This document shows, in pieces, positions 1 to 7,078 of a stretch of DNA of 64,000 nt. The notes under the pieces are model-generated. The model saw only the letters and a list, made by a program, of their open reading frames with translations. It did no database searches and had not been told where the DNA came from. The translations under genes were made by a program, and so were the position numbers. The stretch's first letter is position 1. Every line of letters begins with the position of its first letter. This DNA is from Lachnospiraceae bacterium. GTDB lineage: Bacteria > Bacillota > Clostridia > Lachnospirales > Lachnospiraceae. The stretch covers positions 62,001 to 126,000 of the forward strand of contig CAJTFW010000004.1 of NCBI GenBank assembly GCA_910575445.1. The letters run 5' to 3'.

Positions 1-90
1 ACTATCAGTACTATTGTTAAGATAATAGACCTCATACAGCAGTGGAAGGATAAAAAAGCATCAAAAAAGCAACCGCCCGTGCCAAGGTAA
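1..90 (+). CDS. Type I toxin-like membrane peptide, 3' part (copy A)
   Basis: The reading frame is open from the first base of the window and stops at 88-90, giving the last 29 residues of a peptide (TISTIVKIIDLIQQ..., ending KKQPPVPR). About 26 of 29 residues match the end of the complete peptide at 5855-6016, so this is a second copy whose start lies outside the window. It keeps the hydrophobic stretch running into a Lys-rich tail. The 3' end of the frame lies inside a bidirectional terminator and faces an antisense promoter at 161-189, exactly as in the complete copy. The toxin role is inferred from this architecture. Confidence 0.6.
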   Translation, partial: TISTIVKIIDLIQQWKDKKASKKQPPVPR

Positions 91-154
91 TGTTGCTTTT
101 TTGATATAGCACTATTGAGGCCAACCGTTTGTTTTACGGCGTTGCCCTTTCTTT
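61..154 (-). ncRNA. Putative antisense RNA to toxin copy A
   Basis: A transcript of roughly 90 nt is predicted from the strong minus-strand promoter at 161-189 to the shared terminator at 63-102. It would overlap the 3' end of the peptide frame. Its 5' leader (114-151 read in reverse) is nearly identical to that of the antisense RNA of copy C. Prediction only. Confidence 0.45.
63..102. terminator. Bidirectional terminator overlapping toxin copy A stop
   Basis: An AAAAAAGCAAC arm pairs with GTTGCTTTTTT around an 18-nt loop that contains the stop codon. It has A-runs on one side and T-runs on the other, so it can end both the peptide mRNA (+) and the opposing RNA (-). Confidence 0.65.
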
Positions 155-160
155 GTAGAT

Positions 161-189
161 ATTCTATAACACTTCAAAAATATTGTCAA
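161..189 (-). promoter_or_regulatory. Sigma-A promoter of antisense RNA, copy A
   Basis: On the minus strand TTGACA (184-189) is followed after 17 bp by TAGAAT (161-166). This near-consensus promoter points towards the 3' end of the peptide gene. The same promoter is conserved at 6086-6114. Confidence 0.65.
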
Positions 190-674
190 TTATTTTTTGA
201 TGTGGAAATGGACACCGTTCATTCTTCGCGGGAATCTAAGAAGACACTGCTAACCTTCTTTTTCCCGAAAGAAAAACTCTTTCTGACCTTCCTAATGAAT
301 CGCTGCACAAAGGGTACTGTACGCCTTGTTTTCGACCACCTGAAAAAACATCTTGGCATCTATGAATTCCTCTCTGTGTTTGAATATTTGAGGGGTCTGA
401 ATTTGGCGAGTCAAAGGCACTTGAAATAGGGATTGAGGGAATCCCGCGTACCAGCATTTATGATTGTGACCCAATGAGAAGCGAACAAAAAGGCGGTGTG
501 AAAAATGCCCATACTATGACTCCCTAAAGGGACAAGTGCTAACTAACTTATAAAAATCTGCTGTCAAACTGGAAGTAAACTTTTCACATTTTTAAATGTG
601 GCTGGTGGAGTTTAGTCCCGCACTAGAATTTACTTTTTCAATTCAGTTTATATTTATAAATTATAGTTTATAAA
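190..674. other. No recognised gene
   Basis: About 480 bp between the antisense promoter of copy A and the terminator of the truncated flagellin. Several short open frames exist on both strands (for example 292-474 minus), but none has a convincing ribosome binding site or a recognised family. It may hold remnants of a mobile element. Confidence 0.4.
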
Positions 675-705
675 ACAGCCCAAGCAAAAGAAATGCCTGG
701 GCTGT
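675..705 (-). terminator. Flagellin terminator (copy 1)
   Basis: The stem ACAGCCCAGGC / GCTTGGGCTGT on the minus strand is followed by TTTTAT. It lies downstream of the truncated flagellin and is nearly the same as the hairpin at 6134-6164. Confidence 0.6.
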
Positions 706-773
706 ATATATTACATTTAAAACATTGCAGCTTGGAATCATCCAAAACCTTAACCTGTTAGAAATTCCCTGAA

Positions 774-1195
774 TTAGGACAACAGGCTCAAGATACTCTG
801 AGGAATGGAGTTCGACTGTGCCAGCATGGACTGGGAAGCCTGAAGAAGAATGTTGTTCTTCGTAAACGCTGTAATCTCATCTGCCATGTCTGTATCACGG
901 ATACGGCTCTCAGCAGAAGTGATGTTCTCAGATGTAACCTCAAGGTTGTTAATGGTATGCTCCAGACGGTTCTGAGCAGCACCGAGTTTTGCACGATAGC
1001 TAGAAACTGCGTTGATGGTGTCAATTGCTTCGTTAGCTTTATTGGTTGTAGTAAGACCTACATTCATGCCAAGAAGGAACGTATAGGTTCCTGTTGCAGT
1101 TCCCAAACCTAATTGATTGTATGCTTCTTTTGCAAGAATTGTTCCTTTCACTTGTCCTGACGACCATTCCTCACCAGCACCAGCTGTTGCTATCG
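774..1195 (-). pseudogene. Flagellin fragment lacking the N-terminal half
   Basis: The frame encodes only the C-terminal part of a flagellin, ending SIPQSILSLLS as in the complete gene at 4418-5536. The frame runs upstream to about 1195 and then meets a sequence matching the untranslated leader of the intact gene, so the N-terminal D0/D1 domain has been deleted and the promoter region is fused to the C-terminal half. A further in-frame loss removes four residues: AIDTINAVSS replaces AIDTINAAINAVSS. With no N-terminal export and assembly domain it cannot make a filament subunit. It could serve as a silent recombination donor. Confidence 0.85.
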
Positions 1196-1241
1196 ATGAA
1201 ACTTTAAATAAAATTTATTAAAATAAACTTTATAATTCAAT

Positions 1242-1267
1242 TTATCGTCACATCTTCTAAAAACTTA
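1242..1267 (-). promoter_or_regulatory. Sigma-28 type promoter remnant (flagellin copy 1)
   Basis: On the minus strand TAAG (1264-1267) is followed by ACGATAA (1242-1248) at a spacing like that of SigD/FliA promoters. It is almost identical to the promoter of the intact flagellin. Confidence 0.6.
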
Positions 1268-1374
1268 AGCATTTTTTTATAAATTTTTGTAGCCACTTTC
1301 ATTTTTATCAAATTACAATAAAAAACAATTAGAAAATTATTATTTCTTAGCAGTAAATCTGCTAAGATAACTCC

Positions 1375-1440
1375 GAAAGAGTATTCACCAAAAGTATATA
1401 ATTAGTTGACCTCGATTGTGAAAACTCTCATCAGATAAAC
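1375..1440 (+). repeat. Leader remnant of toxin locus (copy B)
   Basis: This stretch matches 5765-5830, the leader upstream of the complete toxin-like peptide, up to the words CTCATCAGATAAAC. At 1441 the similarity stops abruptly and mobile-element sequence begins. The peptide gene of this copy has therefore been cut off by insertion or rearrangement. Confidence 0.65.
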
Positions 1441-3115
1441 TGGTATTAGTATAAGTGTGGACAGAAAAAGTTGAACAGTCTATACTATCAAGTGAATAGG
1501 TAATTGCGAAACAAGTTCGCAATCCTGATTGTTGGGATGAAAAGTGGATACCGGATATTTTTTGGCACACGAAATAAGTCCCATGGATTTATGGAATTGA
1601 TAAGTCCTATGCAATGAGTGGTTTTAAACTTCTGAGATACTGATGCTGATGGATCTTGTCGGCAACTATCACTGTGATAAGCTGAGTAATACCAGCGAGA
1701 AGAAGATCTGCATGGAGCGTTTTCTCATTTTGAGTTTTACGCCCAGCAATACAGAAACTATCTTTAAAGTGATTGATAGATTTCTCGACATTGACTCGGA
1801 TTTTGTAGGTTTCATCCCATTCAGCTGAACCGCGTTCGACGCCCGGATACGCGCGAAGATTTTTCTCCGGATAGATGTAGATCATCCGTCCGCAGGAAGA
1901 AGTCGTGCAGGGGTTGTCACAATGACAGACACGGCGTTTGGATTTATCTGCCCGATTGTATTCCCATTTCATTTTGGGACATACAAATTTCATGGTTGGA
2001 ATCTTACTTTTTAAATGAGATTTGCTTCCTTCTCTTTTCATGGGAAGTGTGGGATCATATGGACAGCATGGAATACCGTTCTCATTAAAGGTATAACCCT
2101 CATCTTCCATGGAAAGTTTGACACGCAAAGGTATAAAGGCTTTTTCGAATCCGATGTCTCCAAGAAGGGATTTATAGATTTCGATGGTATCAAACGCTGT
2201 ATCTCCGAGAAAAGTTTTGGGATTGATCAGCGGATGTTTTTGGAAGAAGTCGATCAAGACCGGAAGGAGCGCTTTTGAGTCAGCAAGCGATTTATCTTCA
2301 TCCGGGGAATCGGTTTTTTTCCCAATCATGATATCAGGGTGTGCATTTAAAAAGTCCTTGTTGTAAAAAGTGATGTCACGAACAATGCCGAAACCATTGG
2401 TAATGATACCGAATTTATAGGCATAGCAGAAATGTCCGTTGATATACATCTGCTGAATTGCCTGGTTAGTGGCAGCATGGGAGGGCATAGAGCCATAGGC
2501 AGCTTTGTAAGGGTCATAATTCTTATTGAAGTTGTGAGCTTTGGCAAAAGCTTTCAGCTGCTTGATGATACGGTTTGCGTATTTCGGATGGTTTTCAGTG
2601 ACCCAGGCTTCTATCCCGGAGGTATCAAAGATGGTCATGGATGCAAGGGCAGAATCAAGCTTTTGGCAGATCGGTTCGGTCAGATCAACCAGGTGGTCGA
2701 ACATCGATTGTAAGTCCGAAAGAAAATCCTGTTTGAAACGGGTAAATTTAGAGGCATCGGGAACAACATCAAATCCACAGAAATCACGCAATTCCTGAGA
2801 GTATTTGAGAAAGACAATCAGGAGCATATCCGTCGGGATTGAAAAGATACGCTGGGGATTAGAAGAGCTTTCAGCATAGGATAAAGCTGATGTTTGCGAG
2901 GCCTTCCGGTACGAGCGTGAAAATGAGAGACAAAAGATACAGGAACAATTTCATCAAGATGGATAGTTTCATCAAGAAGTACTAGAAACTGATATTTGTC
3001 ATTTTCAAATTTATTTTGACAATCTTCAAAAACTTCTGCCAAAGTGAGCTGCTTATGTGTTATCATATGAGTATATCTCCTTTAAGGTGGATGGTTGATT
3101 AGTTTCTGGACAATT
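1441..3115 (-). mobile_element. Insertion sequence with DDE transposase
   Basis: The left edge is set by the break in homology of the toxin leader at 1440/1441. Inside, GGACAGAAAAAGTTGAAC near 1459-1476 resembles the inward-reading right end GTCCAGAAACTAATCAAC near 3095-3112, a possible pair of imperfect terminal repeats. An 8-bp perfect hairpin lies at 1503-1522. No clear target duplication was identified, so the ends are approximate. Confidence 0.45.
1607..3066 (-). pseudogene. IS1182/IS5-like DDE transposase, frameshifted
   Basis: Two overlapping minus-strand frames together give one transposase. The N-terminal piece (2818-3066) contains the DUF772-like start MITHKQLTLAEVFED. The second piece (1607 to about 2860) contains IFDTSGIEAW, FLGDTAFDT and YKIRVNVEKSINHFK, which fit the D, D and E regions of a DDE transposase. 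The frames join at a run of four C near 2860; removing two bases would restore ALLIQRIFSIPTDMLL. This could be a real inactivating frameshift or a sequence error. The family assignment is from overall look and is not certain. Confidence 0.7.
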
Positions 3116-3227
3116 CTATTTTACCATAAACCTTGAGGAGATATTTCATTTTGGCAACAAAAAATGCTGTATTTATGCGGCTTTTGGCGTTTCGCAAACG
3201 CCTATATCAAGTGAAAGAACAAAGGAG

Positions 3228-3335
3228 ATGTTCAGCATGGTCAAAAACCAAAAATCCTACACCCCGGAATTCAAGCAGCAGATCGTGGCTCTGTACAATG
3301 CCAGAGGAACCCCGTATCCACAACTGAAATCATTC
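3228..3335 (+). pseudogene. IS3-type OrfA N-terminal scrap
   Basis: MVKNQKSYTPEFKQQIVAL is a typical beginning of an IS3-family OrfA (HTH_Tnp_1), with AAAGGAG in front of the ATG at 3228. After about 35 residues the sequence no longer resembles a transposase, and no OrfB follows. It is a small debris fragment beside the DDE element. Confidence 0.55.
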
Positions 3336-3507
3336 CATACTGAAAAAGGAAGAAATATATCTTCACACTTATCAGGATTCAAGAGAAGCTCACTGAGCAA
3401 TCCTCCGTTTGGTTTTCGGTTTTATGCGTGATACCCCACGCCCGTTCCCCGGCTGATTGGTTCCAAAGGTTCCCACCGCTCCTTTCATTATTTTATTTTT
3501 ATTTTGA

Positions 3508-3536
3508 TTGACATTGTAAACCATATTGCATATAAT
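3508..3536 (+). promoter_or_regulatory. Sigma-A promoter of dinJ-yafQ
   Basis: TTGACA (3508-3513), a 17-bp spacer and TATAAT (3531-3536), a perfect consensus pair 21 bp before the antitoxin start. Confidence 0.8.
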
Positions 3537-3556
3537 AGAAAAAAGGAGGTAGTCAA

Positions 3557-3829
3557 ATGGCAACAACACCAACTCAGATTCGAATCGATGCCAACATAAA
3601 ACAAGAAGCTTCGGCTCTTTTCAGCCGGCTCGGACTGGATATGTCCAGTGCAGTAAATATGTTCCTGTATCAATGCGTTCTTCGCGGCGGACTTCCTTTT
3701 GCCGTGGAGATGCCAGCGTACAGTCAGAAAACCCTTGATGCTATGGCAGAAGCCTGCCGTATTTCCCGCGATCCTGACGTCAAAGGATATTCCAGTATGG
3801 AAGATTTAAAAACGGCTCTTGATAGTTGA
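3557..3829 (+). CDS. dinJ: RelB/DinJ family antitoxin
   Basis: This 90-residue protein begins with the ribbon-helix-helix signature of RelB/DinJ antitoxins (TQIRIDANIKQEASALF then GLDMSSAVNMFL at about residues 6-38). It would dimerise, bind its own promoter and neutralise the toxin with its C-terminal half. AAAGGAGGT stands in front of the ATG and the promoter is perfect. The stop overlaps the start of the next gene (TGATG), the usual order of antitoxin before toxin. The pair sits among IS debris inside the flagellin array, which suggests acquisition by transfer. Confidence 0.85.
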   Translation: MATTPTQIRIDANIKQEASALFSRLGLDMSSAVNMFLYQCVLRGGLPFAVEMPAYSQKTLDAMAEACRISRDPDVKGYSSMEDLKTALDS

Positions 3830-4107
3830 TGTACCAGGTCAAATTTACCACAGCCTATAAAAAGGCTTATAAACTCATGAAAAAACGTGGGCTGGATATC
3901 TCTTTGCTGGATGAAGTTGTCGACTTGCTGCGTCAGGGTAGGCATCTCGAAGAACGCTACCGCGACCATGGGTTGACCGGAGACCTTGCAGGTTTTCGGG
4001 AATGCCATATCAAGCCGGACTGGCTGTTAATTTATCTCATCGAAAATGATATTTTAACGCTGACCTTAATCGATACCGGTTCACACTCAGATCTTTTCAG
4101 GAAATAA
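3829..4107 (+). CDS. yafQ: YafQ family mRNA interferase toxin
   Basis: A 92-residue RelE/ParE-superfamily toxin. The ATG at 3829 overlaps the dinJ stop; an upstream TTG at 3826 is less likely. The sequence has the YafQ pattern: DHGLTGDLAGFRECHIKPDW followed by TGSHSDLF at the C-terminal end, containing the His and Asp residues used for ribosome-dependent mRNA cleavage. The full length and intact motifs suggest an active toxin. Co-transcription with dinJ is expected. Confidence 0.85.
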   Translation: MYQVKFTTAYKKAYKLMKKRGLDISLLDEVVDLLRQGRHLEERYRDHGLTGDLAGFRECHIKPDWLLIYLIENDILTLTLIDTGSHSDLFRK

Positions 4108-4280
4108 TGCACAGGCAGGTAAATCATCTCACAAAGTGGACATCATGGTTTCCCGAATAGCAGGGTAGTAAACCGTCAGTTTTTTCCTTTTAAAATCATA
4201 AAAAGCATTTCTTTGGGGCTTCTGGCATTTGGTCAGCCAGATAAAAGCAAGGTCCCTTTTTCTTTTCCATGGATAAATTT

Positions 4281-4320
4281 CAGTGGCAGGTGTGATTCGT
4301 ATGGATCACACCTGCCACTG
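4281..4320. repeat. Perfect 16-bp inverted repeat
   Basis: CAGTGGCAGGTGTGAT and its exact complement flank an 8-base loop. It lies about 100 bp beyond the stop of the complete flagellin, but neither side has a clear T-tract, so it may be a factor-assisted terminator or an operator. The rest of 4108-4417 shows no gene. Confidence 0.5.
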
Positions 4321-4417
4321 TGTAGGGCTATCTATTTCCCGACAGCCCCATATATTATCTTTACAATATTACACTTTGAAATCGTCCAAAACCTTAGTCT
4401 ATCAACTAACTTCAGAA

Positions 4418-5536
4418 TTAGGATAACAGACTTAAGATGCTCTGAGGAATGGAGTTCGACTGTGCCAGCATGGACTGGGAAGCCTGAAGAAGAATATTGT
4501 TCTTCGTGAACGCCGTAATCTCATCTGCCATGTCTGTATCACGGATACGGCTCTCAGCAGAGGTGATGTTCTCAGAAGTTACCTCAAGGTTGTTAATGGT
4601 ATGCTCCAGACGGTTCTGAGCAGCACCGAGTTTTGCACGATAGCTGGAAACTGCGTTGATTGCTGCGTTGATGGTGTCGATTGCCTGGTTGGATTTGTTC
4701 GTGGTGGTGAGACCTACGTTCATTCCAAGTAAGAAAGTATATTCACCTTCTGGGTCTTCAAGACCAAATTTAGAAGCCAATTCATCTGTAAGCTCTTTAT
4801 ATGCTGCAGATGCATGAGATGTACCTTTTACACTTTCTGAAGCCCACGTATTACCATCTACTCCTCCGCCTGCAGCTACATCCATATTATTAGCATCAAA
4901 GGCTTTCAAACGAACTGCACCTGTTTCACTATCTAATTCAAAATAGTTGCTGCCACTCTCTAAGAATGTTTTCAAATCATCCTTCATACCAGCTGTCAGC
5001 TTAATACCACGAATTGCAGCATCAATACCAAATACGGTCATTGGCTGGCCAGTAACTTTGATAATTTCACCACTGGTTGGTCCAATCTGGAACGTCATTA
5101 CACCAGCGTTTCCTTTGGTGATATCTGCCAGAGGTTTGATTCCGTTGAAGTCGGTGTAGTTCGCGATACGGTCAATCTCATTCAGAAGCTCATCAACCTC
5201 ACTCTGCAGGTTGCCTCTTGCTACGGAGTTGTAGGTACCGTTAGCTGCCTGGGTTGCCAGGGTTGTCATACGCTGAAGCATGGAGTGAACCTCGGTCAGA
5301 GCACCCTCTGCCGTCTGAATCAAACCGATGGCATCGTTTGCGTTGTTTACTGCCTGGTTTAAGCCGTTAATCTGAGAACGCATGCTCTCGGAAATAGCCA
5401 GACCTGCTGCGTCATCGCCTGCACGGTTGATTTTGTAACCAGATGACAGTTTCTCTAAGTTTTTGTTCAGTCCGCTCTGGTTTACGCCTAAGTTACGATA
5501 AGAGTTAATCGCTGCTATGTTGTGTTGAATAATCAT
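4418..5536 (-). CDS. fliC: Flagellin (complete copy)
   Basis: A 372-residue flagellin, the filament subunit exported by the flagellar type III system. It begins [17 protein letters not shown], has the conserved D0/D1 N-terminal part to about residue 150 ([20 protein letters not shown]), a variable middle at about 175-265, and a conserved C-terminal part ending SIPQSILSLLS. AGGAGG precedes the ATG. A sigma-28 type promoter lies 117-142 bp upstream, so the leader is long. It is the only copy of this sequence type in the window that is intact. The toxin-like gene starts on the opposite strand about 320 bp beyond its start codon. The FliB gene at 14511-15659 may methylate its lysines. Confidence 0.95.
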   Translation of the reverse strand: MIIQHNIAAINSYRNLGVNQSGLNKNLEKLSSGYKINRAGDDAAGLAISESMRSQINGLNQAVNNANDAIGLIQTAEGALTEVHSMLQRMTTLATQAANGTYNSVARGNLQSEVDELLNEIDRIANYTDFNGIKPLADITKGNAGVMTFQIGPTSGEIIKVTGQPMTVFGIDAAIRGIKLTAGMKDDLKTFLESGSNYFELDSETGAVRLKAFDANNMDVAAGGGVDGNTWASESVKGTSHASAAYKELTDELASKFGLEDPEGEYTFLLGMNVGLTTTNKSNQAIDTINAAINAVSSYRAKLGAAQNRLEHTINNLEVTSENITSAESRIRDTDMADEITAFTKNNILLQASQSMLAQSNSIPQSILSLLS

Positions 5537-5652
5537 ATAGAAATCCTCCTATAACATACTGCCCGAGAACTTCCCTGTCCCCGGTCTTCTGTTTTGCGGG
5601 CCCTGCAATACAGAAGAAATAAAATTTATTAAAATAAACTTTATAATTCAAT

Positions 5653-5678
5653 TTATCGTCATATCTTCTAAAAACTTA
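5653..5678 (-). promoter_or_regulatory. Sigma-28 (SigD/FliA) promoter of flagellin
   Basis: On the minus strand TAAG (5675-5678), then 15 bp, then ACGATAA (5653-5659), close to the TAAA-N15-GCCGATAA pattern of flagellar class III promoters. The same element occurs upstream of the other flagellin copies. Confidence 0.7.
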
Positions 5679-5729
5679 AGCATTTTTTTATAAATTTTTG
5701 TAGCCGCTTTTATTTTCATCAGATCACAA

Positions 5730-5758
5730 TAAAAAGCAACCAGAAAATCTGCTAAAAT
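5730..5758 (+). promoter_or_regulatory. Probable promoter of toxin-like mRNA (copy C)
   Basis: An extended -10, TGCTAAAAT (hexamer at 5753-5758), with a poor -35. The leader begins just after it with GAAAGGGTA, the same word that follows the antisense promoter on the other side. Initiation about 90 nt before the start codon is inferred. Confidence 0.4.
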
Positions 5759-5854
5759 ACTCCCGAAAGGGTATTCGCCAAAAACGTGTACGCGGTTGGC
5801 CTCGATTATGAAAACTCTCATCAGATAAACCTTGCTATTTTAAGGGGGGATACT

Positions 5855-6016
5855 ATGAGAAATACATATGAAAGGCATTTGAAGATGTTGGAATACATCC
5901 TGAAGATTGCTGGTCTTATTATCACAACTATCAGTACTGTTGTTAAGATAATAGACCTGATACAGCAGTGGAAGGATAAAAAGACATCAAAAAAACAACC
6001 GCCCGAACCAAGGTAA
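5855..6016 (+). CDS. Small basic membrane peptide, probable type I toxin
   Basis: A 53-residue peptide starting MRNTYERHLKMLEYI, with one hydrophobic span at about residues 12-35 and a Lys/Pro-rich tail ending KKQPPEPR. AAGGGGGG stands 5 bases before the ATG; an upstream ATG at 5786 in the same frame lacks such a site. The M-x-TYE-x-L start, single span and charged tail resemble TxpA/Hol-Tox type I toxins that damage the membrane, but similarity is by eye only. Opposing promoter, overlapping 3' ends and shared terminator match the txpA/ratA type of layout. It lies divergent to flagellin and exists in three more or less broken copies. Confidence 0.6.
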   Translation: MRNTYERHLKMLEYILKIAGLIITTISTVVKIIDLIQQWKDKKTSKKQPPEPR

Positions 6017-6079
6017 GGTTGCTTTTTTGATAAACCACATCGAGGTCAACCGTTTGTTTTACGGCGTTACCCTTTCTTT
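5985..6079 (-). ncRNA. Putative antisense RNA antitoxin (copy C)
   Basis: Predicted start near 6078 from the promoter at 6086-6114 and end at the bidirectional terminator at 5989-6028, about 90 nt. About 40 nt would be complementary to the end of the peptide mRNA, including its stop codon. No expression data; predicted from sequence only. Confidence 0.5.
5989..6028. terminator. Bidirectional terminator overlapping toxin stop (copy C)
   Basis: AACAACC pairs with GGTTGCTT around a loop holding the TAA stop, flanked by an A-run on the left and a T-run on the right. It can end both convergent transcripts. Confidence 0.65.
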
Positions 6080-6085
6080 ATAGAT

Positions 6086-6114
6086 ATTCTATAACACTTC
6101 AAAAGTATTGTCAA
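6086..6114 (-). promoter_or_regulatory. Sigma-A promoter of antisense RNA (copy C)
   Basis: On the minus strand TTGACA (6109-6114), 17 bp, TAGAAT (6086-6091). It is much closer to consensus than the promoter of the peptide gene, as expected for an antitoxin RNA made in excess. Confidence 0.7.
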
Positions 6115-6133
6115 GCATTTTAAGAATTATCAT

Positions 6134-6164
6134 ACAGCCCAGGCAAAAGAAACGCCTGGGCTGT
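6134..6164 (-). terminator. Flagellin terminator (copy 3)
   Basis: A perfect stem ACAGCCCAGGC / GCCTGGGCTGT downstream of the third flagellin copy. It is the same hairpin as at 675-705. The T-tract here is weak. Confidence 0.5.
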
Positions 6165-6179
6165 CAACTAATTTTAGAA

Positions 6180-6793
6180 TTAGGATAACAGACTTAAGAT
6201 ACTCTGAGGAATGGAGTTCGACTGTGCCAGCATGGACTAGGAAGCCTGAAGAAGAATATTGTTCTTCGTGAACGCCGTAATCTCATCTGCCATGTCTGTA
6301 TCACGAATACGGCTCTCAGCAGAGGTGATATTCTCAGAGGTTACCTCAAGGTTGTTGATGGTATGCTCTAGACGGTTCTGAGCAGCACCAAGTTTTGCAC
6401 GATAGCTGGAAACTGCGTTGATAGCAGCATTAATGGTGTCAATAGCTTCGTTTGCTTTATTGGTTGTGGTAAGACCCACATTCATTCCAAGGTACCATTC
6501 GCTGCCTGAGTTGCCAGAGTTGTCATACGCTGAAGCATGGAGTGAACCTCGGTCAGAGCACCTTCTGCCGTCTGAATCAAACCGATGGCATCCTTTGCGT
6601 TGTTTACTGCCTGGTTTAAGCCGTTAATCTGAGAACGCATGCTCTCGGAAATAGCCAGACCTGCTGCATCATCGCCTGCACGGTTGATTTTATAACCGGA
6701 TGACAGTTTCTCTAAGTTTTTGTTCAATCCACTCTGGTTTACGCCTAAGTTACGATAAGAGTTAATCGCCGCTATATTATGTTGAATAATCAT
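6180..6793 (-). pseudogene. Flagellin with internal deletion, frameshift and nonsense codon
   Basis: The N-terminal part (6482-6793) equals that of the intact flagellin up to about residue 100 (ATQAANGT). It then joins directly, at a GGTACC, to the sequence for [10 protein letters not shown] near the C-terminal domain. The joint is out of frame and meets TGA two codons later. In the C-terminal frame a CAG codon of LLQASQS has become TAG (near 6238), a second block to expression. The central domain is missing altogether. Promoter and ribosome binding site are intact, so an N-terminal fragment of about 100 residues could be made. Confidence 0.9.
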
Positions 6794-6899
6794 ATAGAAA
6801 TTCTCCTATGCATATACTTCGAGAACCTCCCTGTTCCTGGTCTTCTGTGGTGCGGACCCTACACTACAGGTATAAAATCAAACGACTTTATACCACGTA

Positions 6900-6924
6900 T
6901 TATCGTCATTTTTATAAAATCTTG
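6900..6924 (-). promoter_or_regulatory. Sigma-28 type promoter of flagellin copy 3
   Basis: On the minus strand CAAG (6921-6924), about 15 bp, then ACGATAA ending at 6900. The leader that follows also resembles that of the complete flagellin. Confidence 0.55.
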
Positions 6925-7023
6925 AGATTTTCTTTACAGAATTTTGTAGATGCATCCATTTTTTGTTTTTTATTTTTTAGAAAAATATCTTGTATCTTCC
7001 TAAGCATTACCTTAGAACTAAAA

Positions 7024-7058
7024 ACGCCCACCTTGTACTATTCGTCCAAGGTGAGCGT
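7024..7058 (-). terminator. Terminator of flagellin copy 4
   Basis: ACGCTCACCTTG pairs with CAAGGTGGGCGT on the minus strand and is followed by TTTTTAG, 21 bp after the flagellin stop. Confidence 0.8.
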
Positions 7059-7078
7059 ATTCGTATCTTATCAAAATG

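Larger units (their letters stand above)
5765..6076. repeat. Inverted leader arms around the toxin locus
   Basis: The left arm (5765-5806) and the reverse complement of the right arm (6039-6076) share GAAAGGGTA, CGCC, AAAAC and then CGGTTG-CCTCGAT in the same order, with 13 of 14 matches over the last block. Each arm lies just inside a promoter that points inwards, so the toxin mRNA and the antisense RNA start with the same leader motif. The right arm is also present in copy A (114-151) and the left arm in copy B (1375-1416). Confidence 0.6.

Noticed and set aside
115-474. Open frames at 115-429 (+) and 236-474 (-)
   Set aside because: No ribosome binding site, no recognised family and mutual overlap; the first also overlaps the antisense promoter region. 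They look like chance or decayed frames.
2432-2798. Plus-strand frames inside the transposase
   Set aside because: Shadows of the transposase frame without ribosome binding sites.
3390-3572. Minus-strand 60-residue frame before dinJ
   Set aside because: It runs through the dinJ promoter and start region and has no ribosome binding site; possibly a scrap of a mobile element, but not supportable.
5765-6076. Complementary leader repeats as in the Fst/RNA II par system
   Set aside because: The repeats are inverted in the DNA, so the two opposing RNAs carry the same, not complementary, leader. The par-type pairing model does not apply directly.
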